The position numbers were made by a program, and so were the translations under genes. From DATLFQ01 sp035540915 (GTDB taxonomy: Bacteria > Actinomycetota > Acidimicrobiia > Acidimicrobiales > GCA-2861595), in the NCBI GenBank assembly GCA_035540915.1, contig DATLFQ010000026.1, forward strand, positions 1 through 16,135: a stretch of 16,135 bases of DNA, in the 5' to 3' direction. Below are positions 1-6,597 of this stretch, piece after piece; the stretch's first letter is position 1, and every line of letters starts with the position of its first letter. The notes beneath the pieces are model-generated. The model had not been told where the DNA came from. It saw only the letters and a program-made list of their open reading frames with translations, and did not search any database.

Positions 1-2231
1 TGGGGCGCCGTTACCGGCCGCTGTTCGACTTCTTCGCCGACCACCCCGGCGCGTTCACCGTCCTGGCCGGCGACTTCGTGAGCACGACCGAGGGCACCGG
101 CGTCGTCCATCTGGCGCCCGGCTTCGGCGAGGACGACCAACGGGTGTGCGAGGCCAACGGCATCGCCGTCGTCGTCCCCGTCGACGAACGGGCCCGGTTC
201 ACCGACGCGGTCCCCGACTACGCCGGGCTGCAGGTGTTCGACGCCAATGCCCGGGTGATCGCCGACCTGAAGGCGGCCGGCGTGGTCGTCCGCCACGAGA
301 CCTACCTGCACAGCTACCCGCACTGCTGGCGCACCGACACGCCGCTGGTCTACCGGGCCATCGGGTCGTGGTTCGTCGAGGTGACGGCGATCAGGGACCG
401 GGCGGTCGAGCTGAACCGCACGATCAACTGGGTGCCCGACCACGTCCGCGACGGCGCGTTCGGCAAATGGCTGGAGAACGCCCGGGACTGGTCCATCAGC
501 CGCAACCGGTTCTGGGGCGCGCCCATCCCGGTCTGGAAGAGCGACGACCCGGCCCATCCGCGAGTCGACGTCTACGGCAGCCTGGACGAGCTGGAGCGCG
601 ACTTCGGCGTGCGCCCGGCCGACCTGCACCGGCCGGCCGTCGACCAGCTCACCCGGCCCAACCCCGACGACCCCAGCGGGCGGTCGACCATGCGCCGGGT
701 GGAGGAGGTCCTCGACTGCTGGTTCGAGTCGGGCTCGATGCCCTACGCCCAGGTGCACTACCCGTTCGAGAACGCCGAGTGGTTCGAGGCGCACTTCCCG
801 GCCGATTTCATCGTCGAGTACATCGGCCAGACCCGGGCCTGGTTCTACAACCTGCACGTGCTGTCGACCGCCCTGTTCGACTGCGCCCCGTTCCGCACCT
901 GCGTCGTCCACGGCGTGGTGCTGGGCGACGACGGGCGCAAGGCGTCCAAGCGGCTGCGGAACTACGTCGACCCCGAGGAGATGTTCGCCACTTACGGCGC
1001 GGACGCGGTCCGGTGGTTCCTGCTGTCGTCGCCGGTGCTGCGGGGCCAGGACCTGGTCTTCACCCGAAAGGGCGTGGCCGACGCGGCCCGCCAGGTGCTC
1101 GGCCCCATCTGGCACACCTGGCACTTCTTCTCGCTCTACGCCAACACCGAGGGCCGCCGGGCACAGTGGCGCACCGATGCGCCCGCCGTGCTGGACCGCT
1201 ACGCGCTGGCCAAGGCCCGCCAGCTGGTCGACGACGTGACCGAGCGCATGGACGCCTACGACATCGCCGGCGCCTGCTCGTCGGTGGCCGCCTTCCTCGA
1301 CGCACTCACCAACTGGTACGTCCGCCGCTCGCGCGACCGCTTCTGGGCCGGCGACGCCGACGCTTTCGACACCCTGGCCACCGTGCTCGAGGTCCTGTGC
1401 CGCGTCGCCGCGCCGGTCCTGCCGCTGCTGACCGAGCAGGTGTGGCGCGGCCTTACCGGTGGGCGCAGCGTGCATCTGGCCGACTGGCCCGACGCAGCGG
1501 CCCTGCCCGCCGACCCGGCCCTGGTGACGGCCATGGACCGGGTTCGCCAGGTCTGCTCGGCGGCCAGCTCGGTCCGCAAGGCGGCCGGGCTGCGCAACCG
1601 GCTGCCGCTGGCCTCGCTCACGGTGGCGGCGGCCGACGCCGAGGCGCTGGCGCCGTTCCTCGACCTGGTGGCCGACGAGGCCAACGTCAAGCAGGTGCAC
1701 CTGTCGACCGACCTGGCCGCCGCCGGGTCGTTCGTCCTCCAGGTGCGCCCGGCGGTGCTCGGCCCGCGGCTGGGCCCGGCGGTGCAGGACGTCATCCGGG
1801 CCGCCCGGGCCGGCGAGTGGGAGCAGCGGGCCGACGGCAGCGTGGCCGTGGCCGGGCGGCCGCTCCAGGCCGACGAGTACGAGCTGCGGCTGGTGGCGGC
1901 GGACGAGTCGGCCAGCCGGGCGGTGCCGGGCGGCATGGTCGTGGTCGACCTGGCCGTCACCCCCGAGCTGGCTGCCGAGGGCCTGGCTCGGGACGTGGCC
2001 CGGCTGGTGAACGAGGCCCGCAAGGACGCCGGCCTGCGCGTCTCGGACCGCATCCACCTGGTGATCGACGCCCCCGAGGAGGTGGCCGAGGCGGTGGAGG
2101 CGCACCGGGCCTGGGTCTCGGACCAGACGCTGGCCACCGAGCTGGTGCTGGCCGGGCCGATCAGCGACGCCCGGCGCTACGAGCTGGCCGACGGCCGGGC
2201 GGTGCGCATCGGGCTCAGCCCGACGACCTGA
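1..2231 (+). CDS. ileS: Isoleucine--tRNA ligase (IleRS), 5'-truncated
   Basis: Class I aminoacyl-tRNA synthetase that charges tRNA-Ile in the cytoplasm. The reading frame is open from the left edge (first full codon at 3) to TGA at 2229-2231, so the N-terminus and the HIGH motif lie outside the window; 742 residues are visible. Seen in order: the end of the CP1 editing domain (TEGTGVVHLAPGFGEDD, about nt 84-137), the WSISRNRFWG catalytic-core segment (about nt 490-517), DCWFESGSMPY (about nt 714-746), GQTRAWFYNLHVLST (about nt 825-870), the KMSKS loop in the form KASKR (nt 939-953), then the anticodon-binding domain and a C-terminal region with VTPELAAEGLARD. No C-terminal cysteine zinc cluster is present, which suggests the eukaryote-like type 2 IleRS. 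It is convergent with the neighbouring gene, 34 nt stop to stop. The family is certain; the type is inferred. Confidence 0.97.
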   Translation, partial: GRRYRPLFDFFADHPGAFTVLAGDFVSTTEGTGVVHLAPGFGEDDQRVCEANGIAVVVPVDERARFTDAVPDYAGLQVFDANARVIADLKAAGVVVRHETYLHSYPHCWRTDTPLVYRAIGSWFVEVTAIRDRAVELNRTINWVPDHVRDGAFGKWLENARDWSISRNRFWGAPIPVWKSDDPAHPRVDVYGSLDELERDFGVRPADLHRPAVDQLTRPNPDDPSGRSTMRRVEEVLDCWFESGSMPYAQVHYPFENAEWFEAHFPADFIVEYIGQTRAWFYNLHVLSTALFDCAPFRTCVVHGVVLGDDGRKASKRLRNYVDPEEMFATYGADAVRWFLLSSPVLRGQDLVFTRKGVADAARQVLGPIWHTWHFFSLYANTEGRRAQWRTDAPAVLDRYALAKARQLVDDVTERMDAYDIAGACSSVAAFLDALTNWYVRRSRDRFWAGDADAFDTLATVLEVLCRVAAPVLPLLTEQVWRGLTGGRSVHLADWPDAAALPADPALVTAMDRVRQVCSAASSVRKAAGLRNRLPLASLTVAAADAEALAPFLDLVADEANVKQVHLSTDLAAAGSFVLQVRPAVLGPRLGPAVQDVIRAARAGEWEQRADGSVAVAGRPLQADEYELRLVAADESASRAVPGGMVVVDLAVTPELAAEGLARDVARLVNEARKDAGLRVSDRIHLVIDAPEEVAEAVEAHRAWVSDQTLATELVLAGPISDARRYELADGRAVRIGLSPTT

Positions 2232-2265
2232 CGCCGGCCGCCGACGGGGCCTCGGGGCGCTCGGC

Positions 2266-3615
2266 TCAGCGCCCCCGCGGCGTGCGGGGCGCCGCCTTCT
2301 TCACCGGCGCGGGCGCCGGCTCGGTGGAGGCGGACTTCCTGGCCCGGATCGCCTTCTTGACGGGGGCGGCCGCGGGGGGCGGGGCCGTCTTGCGGGCGCT
2401 GGCCGCCCGCTTGACCGGCGCCGCCTTGGCGGCCGCCACCTTGGCCGCGGCGATCTTGGCGGTGGGCGCCTTGGCGGCCGGTGACCTGGTCGGCGGTGAC
2501 TTGACCACCGGCGCCGCCTTGCGGGGCGGCGCCTTCGCCGGTACCGCCTTCTTCGCCGGGGGCTTGGTCACAGGCGAGGCCTTGATCATCGCCGCCTTCG
2601 CCGCCCCGCGCTTGGCCGGGCCGCGGGACACCGGCGGGGGCGGGGGGGCCGGTGGCGCCTCCTCCTCGTCGTCGTCGAACATCGCGTCGATGGCGTCGAG
2701 GATGGCGGCGCGGTTCTGGCCCAGCTCCTCGCGCTCGGCCACCATGTCCAGCTCGTCGTTGTCCAGGTCGTCGAGCATCCCGATGATCTCGGCGACGCTC
2801 CGCTCGTCGTAGTCGGCGATCGGGAACCCGTCGTCGGCCGGCGCCGCCGGCCCGGCCACGAACGGCGCCTGGAACTCCTCCTCCACTTCCGGCTCGGGCT
2901 CCTCGTCCGGCGCGGCCGCAGGCGGGGCCGGCTCGTCGTCGAGGTCCAACAGGTCGTCGTCGCCGTCGGCCAGGTCGTCCTCGTCGGCCATGTCGCCCGC
3001 CGGCGGAGCGGCCGTGCCGGCCTGGCGCTCCAGCGCGTCGATCCGGCTGTCGATCATGCGCAGGAGGGTGGGCCGGTTCTTGCCCAGCTCCTCGCGCTCG
3101 CGCACCAGGTCGAGGTCGTCCAGGTCGAGGCGGCCGAGCAGCGGCTGGATCTGGCTGACCCGCAGATCGTCGTAGCGCGGGATGGGGAAGTCGTCGTCGG
3201 CGCCGGTGGTCGTGGCGCCCGCGGCGGACGGCACGGGCTCGGGTTCGGCCGGTGGCTCCTCGGCCGGCTCGGGCTCCCAGACCGGGGTGCGGGCGGTGGG
3301 CTCGTCCACGGTCCGCGGCGGGGCCGGCGGAGGCGCCGAGAACGACGACGGCGTTTCGGAGGGGGACCAGCTCCCCGCCGAAGCGGGAGCCGGCGGAGCC
3401 GGCGGCGACCAGGTCTGCTGCGAGCGGCCGGCCGGCGCAGTGGCACCGGTGGCGCTGTCCCGCTTGCTCATGCGGGAGAACACCACCAGCACGATGGCGG
3501 CCAACAGGCTGCAGGCGATCGACACGTAGATCAGCGCCAGCGAGTTGGTCGCGAAGCCCACCACGAGGCAGACCGCGCCGATGAGCACCAGGCCGATAGT
3601 TACGAGGAGCGACAC
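2266..3615 (-). CDS. Predicted membrane protein with duplicated helical module and histone H1-like Lys/Ala/Pro tail
   Basis: 449 residues; I do not recognise a named family. Seen: two hydrophobic segments (about residues 3-22 and 26-46) followed by R48, K51 and R52, which predicts a hairpin with both ends in the cytoplasm. Then a Pro/Ser/Ala linker, and two copies of a 50-residue module at 143-192 and 264-313 sharing FPI..YD, V..I, L..LD, REELG.NR and a closing ID. Each module is preceded by acidic sequence (206-250 is very Asp/Glu rich). Residues 331-449 are Lys/Ala/Pro rich, with about 20 Lys, 11 Arg and a single acidic residue (E432), like histone H1 or the tails of actinobacterial HU proteins. 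The start is GTG, the first possible start after an in-frame TAG at 3673-3675, preceded by GGTGGA. A DNA-binding or membrane-tethering role is inference. It follows divIVA by 101 nt on the same strand. Confidence 0.85.
   Translation of the reverse strand: MSLLVTIGLVLIGAVCLVVGFATNSLALIYVSIACSLLAAIVLVVFSRMSKRDSATGATAPAGRSQQTWSPPAPPAPASAGSWSPSETPSSFSAPPPAPPRTVDEPTARTPVWEPEPAEEPPAEPEPVPSAAGATTTGADDDFPIPRYDDLRVSQIQPLLGRLDLDDLDLVREREELGKNRPTLLRMIDSRIDALERQAGTAAPPAGDMADEDDLADGDDDLLDLDDEPAPPAAAPDEEPEPEVEEEFQAPFVAGPAAPADDGFPIADYDERSVAEIIGMLDDLDNDELDMVAEREELGQNRAAILDAIDAMFDDDEEEAPPAPPPPPVSRGPAKRGAAKAAMIKASPVTKPPAKKAVPAKAPPRKAAPVVKSPPTRSPAAKAPTAKIAAAKVAAAKAAPVKRAASARKTAPPPAAAPVKKAIRARKSASTEPAPAPVKKAAPRTPRGR
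2677..2826 (-). repeat. Second copy of the 50-residue module in the H1-tailed membrane protein
   Basis: Encodes residues 264-313. It aligns without gaps to residues 143-192 of the same protein, with conserved FPI, YD, REELG, NR and ID positions. It is directly followed by the acid run DDDEEE and then by the basic tail. Probably an intragenic domain duplication; divergence outside the core positions suggests it is old. Confidence 0.75.
3040..3189 (-). repeat. First copy of the 50-residue module in the H1-tailed membrane protein
   Basis: Encodes residues 143-192, starting FPIPRYDDLRVSQI and containing REELGKNR. The regular Leu/Ile spacing suggests a small helical bundle. Short modules of this style, with a YD near the start and an NR near the end, occur in other actinobacterial hypothetical proteins as far as I recall; I cannot name the family with confidence. 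Confidence 0.75.
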
Positions 3616-3630
3616 AAATCCACCATCCGG

Positions 3631-3657
3631 GTTTCGGTCGAGCCAGTTTCGGTCGAG
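3631..3657. repeat. Tandem 12-bp direct repeat (15-bp period) upstream of the membrane-protein gene
   Basis: GTTTCGGTCGAG occurs at 3631-3642 and again at 3646-3657, exactly repeated, separated by CCA. On the minus strand it lies 15 nt upstream of the GTG start of the membrane-protein gene. A -10-like TAGTAT (minus strand, 3670-3675) lies just upstream, without a clear -35. It could be a double operator site or a short duplication in the leader. The 15-bp period keeps reading frame. Confidence 0.6.
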
Positions 3658-3716
3658 ACGGGCATCGGGATACTAGCGGGGCGCGCCCGCGCTCCCTCCC
3701 AGCCTCCGCCCCCGGC

Positions 3717-4379
3717 TCAGCCGGCGGTGGCCGGATCGTCGTCGAGCGGGTCGTCGGAGAACGGGCCGGCCGCAGTCCCGGTCGCGCCCGGGCCGGCCTC
3801 CGCCGGCGCCGGGACGGGGCGGTCCAGCGCGGCGGCCACCTCCGCCAGCCACGCCCGGGCCCGCTCCCGCTCGTTGTCGACCACGCGAGCGAGGACGTCC
3901 AGCTCGGCCCGCAGCTGGTCGCGCGCCGCCTCCAGCCGGGCCACCTCGGCGCGCACCTCGCGCTGCGCGTCGTCGGTGAGGATCCGGGCCCGCTCCTCGG
4001 CGTCGGCGACGAGGTTGGCGGCGCGCGCCTCCGCCGACGTCACGATGGCGGCACCCTGCTCGCGCGCCTCCTGGACCGCCAGATCGGCCGCCCGTTGCGC
4101 CAGCTCCAGGGTGCGCCGCAGGGACTGCTCGCTGCCGGGCGCGCCCGCGGCCCGAGGCGCCGGAACGGGTCCCGTGACGGCCGCCGGCGGGGGCGCCTCG
4201 GCGCGATCGGGGGGGCGGCTGCCGGCCTGCGCGGTGGCCTCCTGCACCTCGCGCTCGAGCTGCTCGACCGCCGCCGCCACCCGTTCCAGGAACTCGTCGA
4301 CGTCACCTTGGTGGTAGCCCCGGAGCCGCTCCCGGAACTCCACCCGGCGGATGTCCTGCGCGCTGATGCCCGCCGCCAT
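3717..4379 (-). CDS. divIVA: DivIVA-domain polar/septal growth protein
   Basis: 220 residues. DivIVA (Wag31 in mycobacteria) binds curved membrane at poles and septa and recruits cell-wall synthesis. Seen: the N-terminal DivIVA lipid-binding domain (ISAQDIRRVEFRERLRGYH, then DVDEFLERV, residues 5-33), a short coiled coil to about 50, a Pro/Ala-rich break (52-82), and a long heptad-rich coiled coil (about 84-186), ending in an acidic tail. The ATG at 4379 was chosen over the upstream in-frame GTG at 4385 because a strong Shine-Dalgarno sits 5 nt before the ATG and overlaps the GTG. It lies 28 nt after yggT, the usual partner in Gram-positive ylm clusters. The family is secure; it could be a DivIVA paralogue rather than the essential Wag31. 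Confidence 0.93.
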   Translation of the reverse strand: MAAGISAQDIRRVEFRERLRGYHQGDVDEFLERVAAAVEQLEREVQEATAQAGSRPPDRAEAPPPAAVTGPVPAPRAAGAPGSEQSLRRTLELAQRAADLAVQEAREQGAAIVTSAEARAANLVADAEERARILTDDAQREVRAEVARLEAARDQLRAELDVLARVVDNERERARAWLAEVAAALDRPVPAPAEAGPGATGTAAGPFSDDPLDDDPATAG

Positions 4380-4384
4380 CGTCA

Positions 4385-4393
4385 CCCTCCCTT
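4385..4393 (-). promoter_or_regulatory. Strong ribosome binding site of divIVA
   Basis: AAGGGAGGG on the minus strand, 5 nt before the ATG at 4377-4379. It sets the start of divIVA, since the alternative GTG at 4383-4385 overlaps it. It is one of the best Shine-Dalgarno sequences in the window, in keeping with high DivIVA demand (inference). Confidence 0.75.
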
Positions 4394-4407
4394 CGGGGCC
4401 TGGGCCC

Positions 4408-4662
4408 TCAGCACAGCGCCGGCACCACCAGGAGCTGGATCCCCAGCAGGACGACCATGGGCGACAGGTCGAGGCCCATGCCGCCGATCCCGACCGGCGG
4501 CATCACCCGGCGCACCGGGCCGAGCACCGGCTCGGTCACGGTGTAGAGGGCAGAGAACACCGACGCCATCGCGGAGCCGGGCGAGATCGGGAAGTAGCTG
4601 AGCAGGATGCGACCCAGCACGGCCACGACGTAGAGCTGCAGGAGGAGGCAGACGAGACCCAA
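4408..4662 (-). CDS. yggT: YggT/YlmG family small membrane protein
   Basis: 84 residues with two hydrophobic segments (about 2-22 and 66-83) and the family signature between them: EPVLGPVRRVMPP (44-56) followed by LDLSP (64-68). YlmG/YggT proteins are inner-membrane proteins linked to cell division and nucleoid organisation in bacteria; the biochemical role is not established. The best start is TTG at 4660-4662, 5 nt after the sepF stop; no good ribosome binding site is visible, so translation is probably coupled to sepF. An upstream start inside sepF cannot be excluded, but the protein from TTG is already full length for the family. Context sepF-yggT-divIVA is the classic order. Confidence 0.88.
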   Translation of the reverse strand: MGLVCLLLQLYVVAVLGRILLSYFPISPGSAMASVFSALYTVTEPVLGPVRRVMPPVGIGGMGLDLSPMVVLLGIQLLVVPALC

Positions 4663-4667
4663 GGCGT

Positions 4668-5195
4668 CTAGCTCTTGTACAGACCGCGCTCTTGCAAGCG
4701 CCGCTTCTCTTCGGCCGACACCTCGACGTTGGAGGGAGTGAGCAGGAACACCTGGTCGGCCACCTTGTCCATCGACCCACCCAGGACGTAGGTGGCCCCG
4801 CTGCAGAAGTCGATCATCCGCCGGGACAGCTCGCGGTTGGCGGCCTGGAGGTTGACGATCACCGGCTGGCTGGCCTTTACCCGGTCGCCGATCTCCTGCG
4901 CGTCGGCGAAGCCGGCCGGGGCCACCACGTGGACCTTGGCGCTCTGGACCGGCGTGATGGGCCGGACGACGGAGGGGCGGGGGGTCACGGGCGACACCGA
5001 GGTGATGGCCTCCTGGACGGGCGCCTCCCGTGGGAGCGGGCGGACGGCGGCGGCGTTGGGATCGTGGGCGGGCTCGGGCGCGTAGGCGCGGCCCGCTCTC
5101 TGCGGAGACTGTTGTTCGTCGTAGGCGTCGTACTCGTCGTAGTCGTCGTCGACCAAGCCGAGGTACACCATCGCCCGCCGGAGCATTCCAGGCAT
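4668..5195 (-). CDS. sepF: Cell division protein SepF
   Basis: 175 residues. SepF bundles FtsZ and anchors the Z ring to the membrane through its N-terminal amphipathic helix; in actinobacteria lacking FtsA it is the main membrane tether. Seen: an N-terminal helix (MPGMLRRAMVYLGL), an acidic Asp/Tyr stretch (16-27), a Pro-rich linker, and the C-terminal SepF domain from about 86 (KVHVVAP, QPVIVNLQ at 110-117, RRMIDFCSG at 125-133, TPSNVEVS at 153-160). The start is ATG with AGAAGGAGG 6 nt upstream. The ATG shares one base with the yggS stop (TGATG), so the two are translationally coupled. Confidence 0.96.
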   Translation of the reverse strand: MPGMLRRAMVYLGLVDDDYDEYDAYDEQQSPQRAGRAYAPEPAHDPNAAAVRPLPREAPVQEAITSVSPVTPRPSVVRPITPVQSAKVHVVAPAGFADAQEIGDRVKASQPVIVNLQAANRELSRRMIDFCSGATYVLGGSMDKVADQVFLLTPSNVEVSAEEKRRLQERGLYKS

Positions 5196-5887
5196 CACCA
5201 GCCTCCTTCTGGGTGAGGATATCGTCGCAGGTCTTCCGAGCCGGGACGTGGACCGAACAGCGCCCGGCCCACCCGTACCATCGTGGAACCCTCCTGCACG
5301 GCCACCTCCAGGTCGTCGGACATCCCCATCGAGAGCTCGGGCAGGTGCAGCTCGCGCCCGAGCGACGCCAGCCGCCGGAACGCCGGCCGCGGCGCCTCCC
5401 GGTCGGGTACGGCCATCAGCCCGCGCACGCGCAGGCCGAGCCCGCACAGGGCCTCGACGAGAGCGGCGGCCTCGTCCGGCGCGCAGCCGTTGCGGCCCGG
5501 CCGACCCGTCGGGTTCACCTGCACGAACACGTCCGCGCCGGGAGCGCGGCGGGCGATCTCCTGACCGGCGGCCACGCGGTCGACCGACTGCCAGCAGCCG
5601 ACGAGCGGCGCCAGGTCGCGCACCTTGCGGCGCTGGACGGCGCCGAGGAAGTGCCACTGCAACGGCGGCAGCACGGCGGCCTTGACCACCAGCTCCGCGG
5701 CGTAGTTCTCGCCGAACTCGTCCACGCCGGCGTCGCGCGCCGCGGCGATGCGGCCGGCGTCGACGCCCTTGGTCACGGCCACCAACGTCACCGGCCGGCC
5801 GCCCGCCGCGGCGGCGATGCGCCGGCGCACCTCGGCGACCCGTGCCGCGACGTCGGTGGGGTGCACCCCGCGTGCGCCGTCACCCAT
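5195..5887 (-). CDS. yggS: YggS/PLPBP family pyridoxal-phosphate homeostasis protein
   Basis: 230 residues, single-domain alanine-racemase-like TIM barrel that binds PLP and buffers vitamin B6 levels; no catalytic activity is established for the family. Seen: the PLP lysine K40 in LVAVTKGV, FGENY (58-62), WHFLG (78-82), WQSVDR (99-104), VQVN (122-125), LSMGMSDD (185-192) and the phosphate-binding GSTMVRVG (200-207). The ATG overlaps the end of pgeF by 8 nt (ATGGGTGA), so the two are translated together. Its place between pgeF and sepF matches the ylmD-ylmE-sepF arrangement of Gram-positive bacteria; why it is kept there is unknown. The usual VSK at the PLP lysine is VTK here, a mild change. 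Confidence 0.95.
   Translation of the reverse strand: MGDGARGVHPTDVAARVAEVRRRIAAAAGGRPVTLVAVTKGVDAGRIAAARDAGVDEFGENYAAELVVKAAVLPPLQWHFLGAVQRRKVRDLAPLVGCWQSVDRVAAGQEIARRAPGADVFVQVNPTGRPGRNGCAPDEAAALVEALCGLGLRVRGLMAVPDREAPRPAFRRLASLGRELHLPELSMGMSDDLEVAVQEGSTMVRVGRALFGPRPGSEDLRRYPHPEGGW
5202..5210 (-). promoter_or_regulatory. Ribosome binding site of sepF inside the end of yggS
   Basis: AGAAGGAGG on the minus strand, inside the last codons of yggS and 6 nt before the sepF ATG. It decides the sepF start at 5195 rather than any in-frame codon further upstream. Confidence 0.75.
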
Positions 5888-6527
5888 CGGCCCGCCAGAC
5901 CAGGACCGCCTGGCGGCCGACGTCGCCCCGGGCGCGGTGCGAGAAGCACGACGCCGCCGCGCAGGCGGTGCAGGCCGGCTCTTCGTGGACGACATGGGCG
6001 CCGGCATCGGCCAGCGCGGCGCGCACCGCGGCCGGGAGGTCCAGGGCCGGCCCACCGCCCGATGCGGTCGAGGCGACGCCGGGGCCGAAGCGCTCGACGA
6101 GCAGGCCGAGGTCGGCGGCGCCGAAGCGGTAGCACTCGGCCCGGATGCACGGGCCGATCGCGGCGGTGACGTGGGCCCCGCCGATGGCACGAACGGCGTC
6201 CACGGCAGCGGCCACCACCCCGGCCGCCAGCCCTCGCCACCCGGCGTGGACCGCGGCCACCGCTGCGGCCCCGCCGCCCGGCTCGGCGCGACCGGCGAGC
6301 GCCACGGGCGCACAGTCGGCCGTGAGCACGGCCAGCGCGAGGTCGGGCCGGGCGGTGACCAGCGCGTCGGCACGCCCCGCCGGCCCCGGCCGGTCGACGA
6401 CCACGACCCGGGCACCATGCACCTGGTCGGCCCATGCCACCGGCCGGCCCGCCGCGGCCCGCAGCGCACGGGGCGGCCCGGCCGCCGGCGGGCGCATGTC
6501 GCCGTCGGCGCGAGTGGTCCAGCGCAC
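5880..6527 (-). CDS. pgeF: PgeF/YfiH (YlmD) family multicopper-oxidase-like protein, short form
   Basis: 215 residues from a GTG start. The family has a laccase-like fold; members act as peptidoglycan-editing factor and, in other studies, as purine-nucleoside-active enzymes. Seen: the metal-site residues H37 in QVHG (35-38), C72 in TADC (69-72), H94 in HAGWRG (94-99), plus IGPCI (124-128), C186 and C189, and SHRARGDVGRQA (196-207). The N-terminal part between WTTR (3-6) and QVHG is much shorter than usual and lacks the typical 'slNl' and 'NR' segments, so the protein is below the common 240-260 residues. GTG was chosen because GAAGGGG precedes it. It lies 70 nt after ftsZ and overlaps yggS by 8 nt. 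Confidence 0.93.
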   Translation of the reverse strand: MRWTTRADGDMRPPAAGPPRALRAAAGRPVAWADQVHGARVVVVDRPGPAGRADALVTARPDLALAVLTADCAPVALAGRAEPGGGAAAVAAVHAGWRGLAAGVVAAAVDAVRAIGGAHVTAAIGPCIRAECYRFGAADLGLLVERFGPGVASTASGGGPALDLPAAVRAALADAGAHVVHEEPACTACAAASCFSHRARGDVGRQAVLVWRADG

Positions 6528-6531
6528 GGGA

Positions 6532-6549
6532 GCCCCTTCACCGAGGGGC
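6532..6549 (-). promoter_or_regulatory. Hairpin covering the pgeF ribosome binding site
   Basis: On the minus strand GCCCCT and AGGGGC form a perfect 6-bp stem with a 6-nt loop (CGGTGA). The 3' arm contains the AGGGG Shine-Dalgarno of pgeF, four bases before its GTG. If folded, the site would be masked and pgeF translation reduced relative to ftsZ. Seen in the sequence; the effect is inferred. Confidence 0.45.
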
Positions 6550-6597
6550 CGGGCGGGCACGCCGGCGAGCCCCTCGACGACCGCCCGAGCCCCGGAA

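Noticed and set aside
2240..2265. Possible shared terminator between ileS and the convergent gene (GCCGA with TCGGC)
   Set aside because: The stem has only 5 bp with a 16-nt loop and no T-tract on either strand.
2269..2625. The Lys/Ala/Pro region as a frameshifted or non-coding low-complexity stretch
   Set aside because: The frame is continuous with the module domains, Lys codons are frequent in a genome where random frames favour Arg, and only one acidic residue occurs, which points to selection for a basic tail.
146..2812. Very long plus-strand open frame across ileS and beyond (888 codons)
   Set aside because: It is a Gly/Arg/Pro-rich shadow of ileS in another frame, typical of high-GC DNA, and it runs through the antisense of the H1-tailed gene.
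3676..3690. Possible divIVA terminator (GCGGG with CCCGC around GCGCG)
   Set aside because: The stem is short and GC-only with no U-tract, and such palindromes are expected by chance at this GC content.
4382..4780. Alternative minus-strand ORF overlapping sepF and yggT
   Set aside because: It has no recognisable motif and lies out of frame with the clear YggT and SepF sequences.
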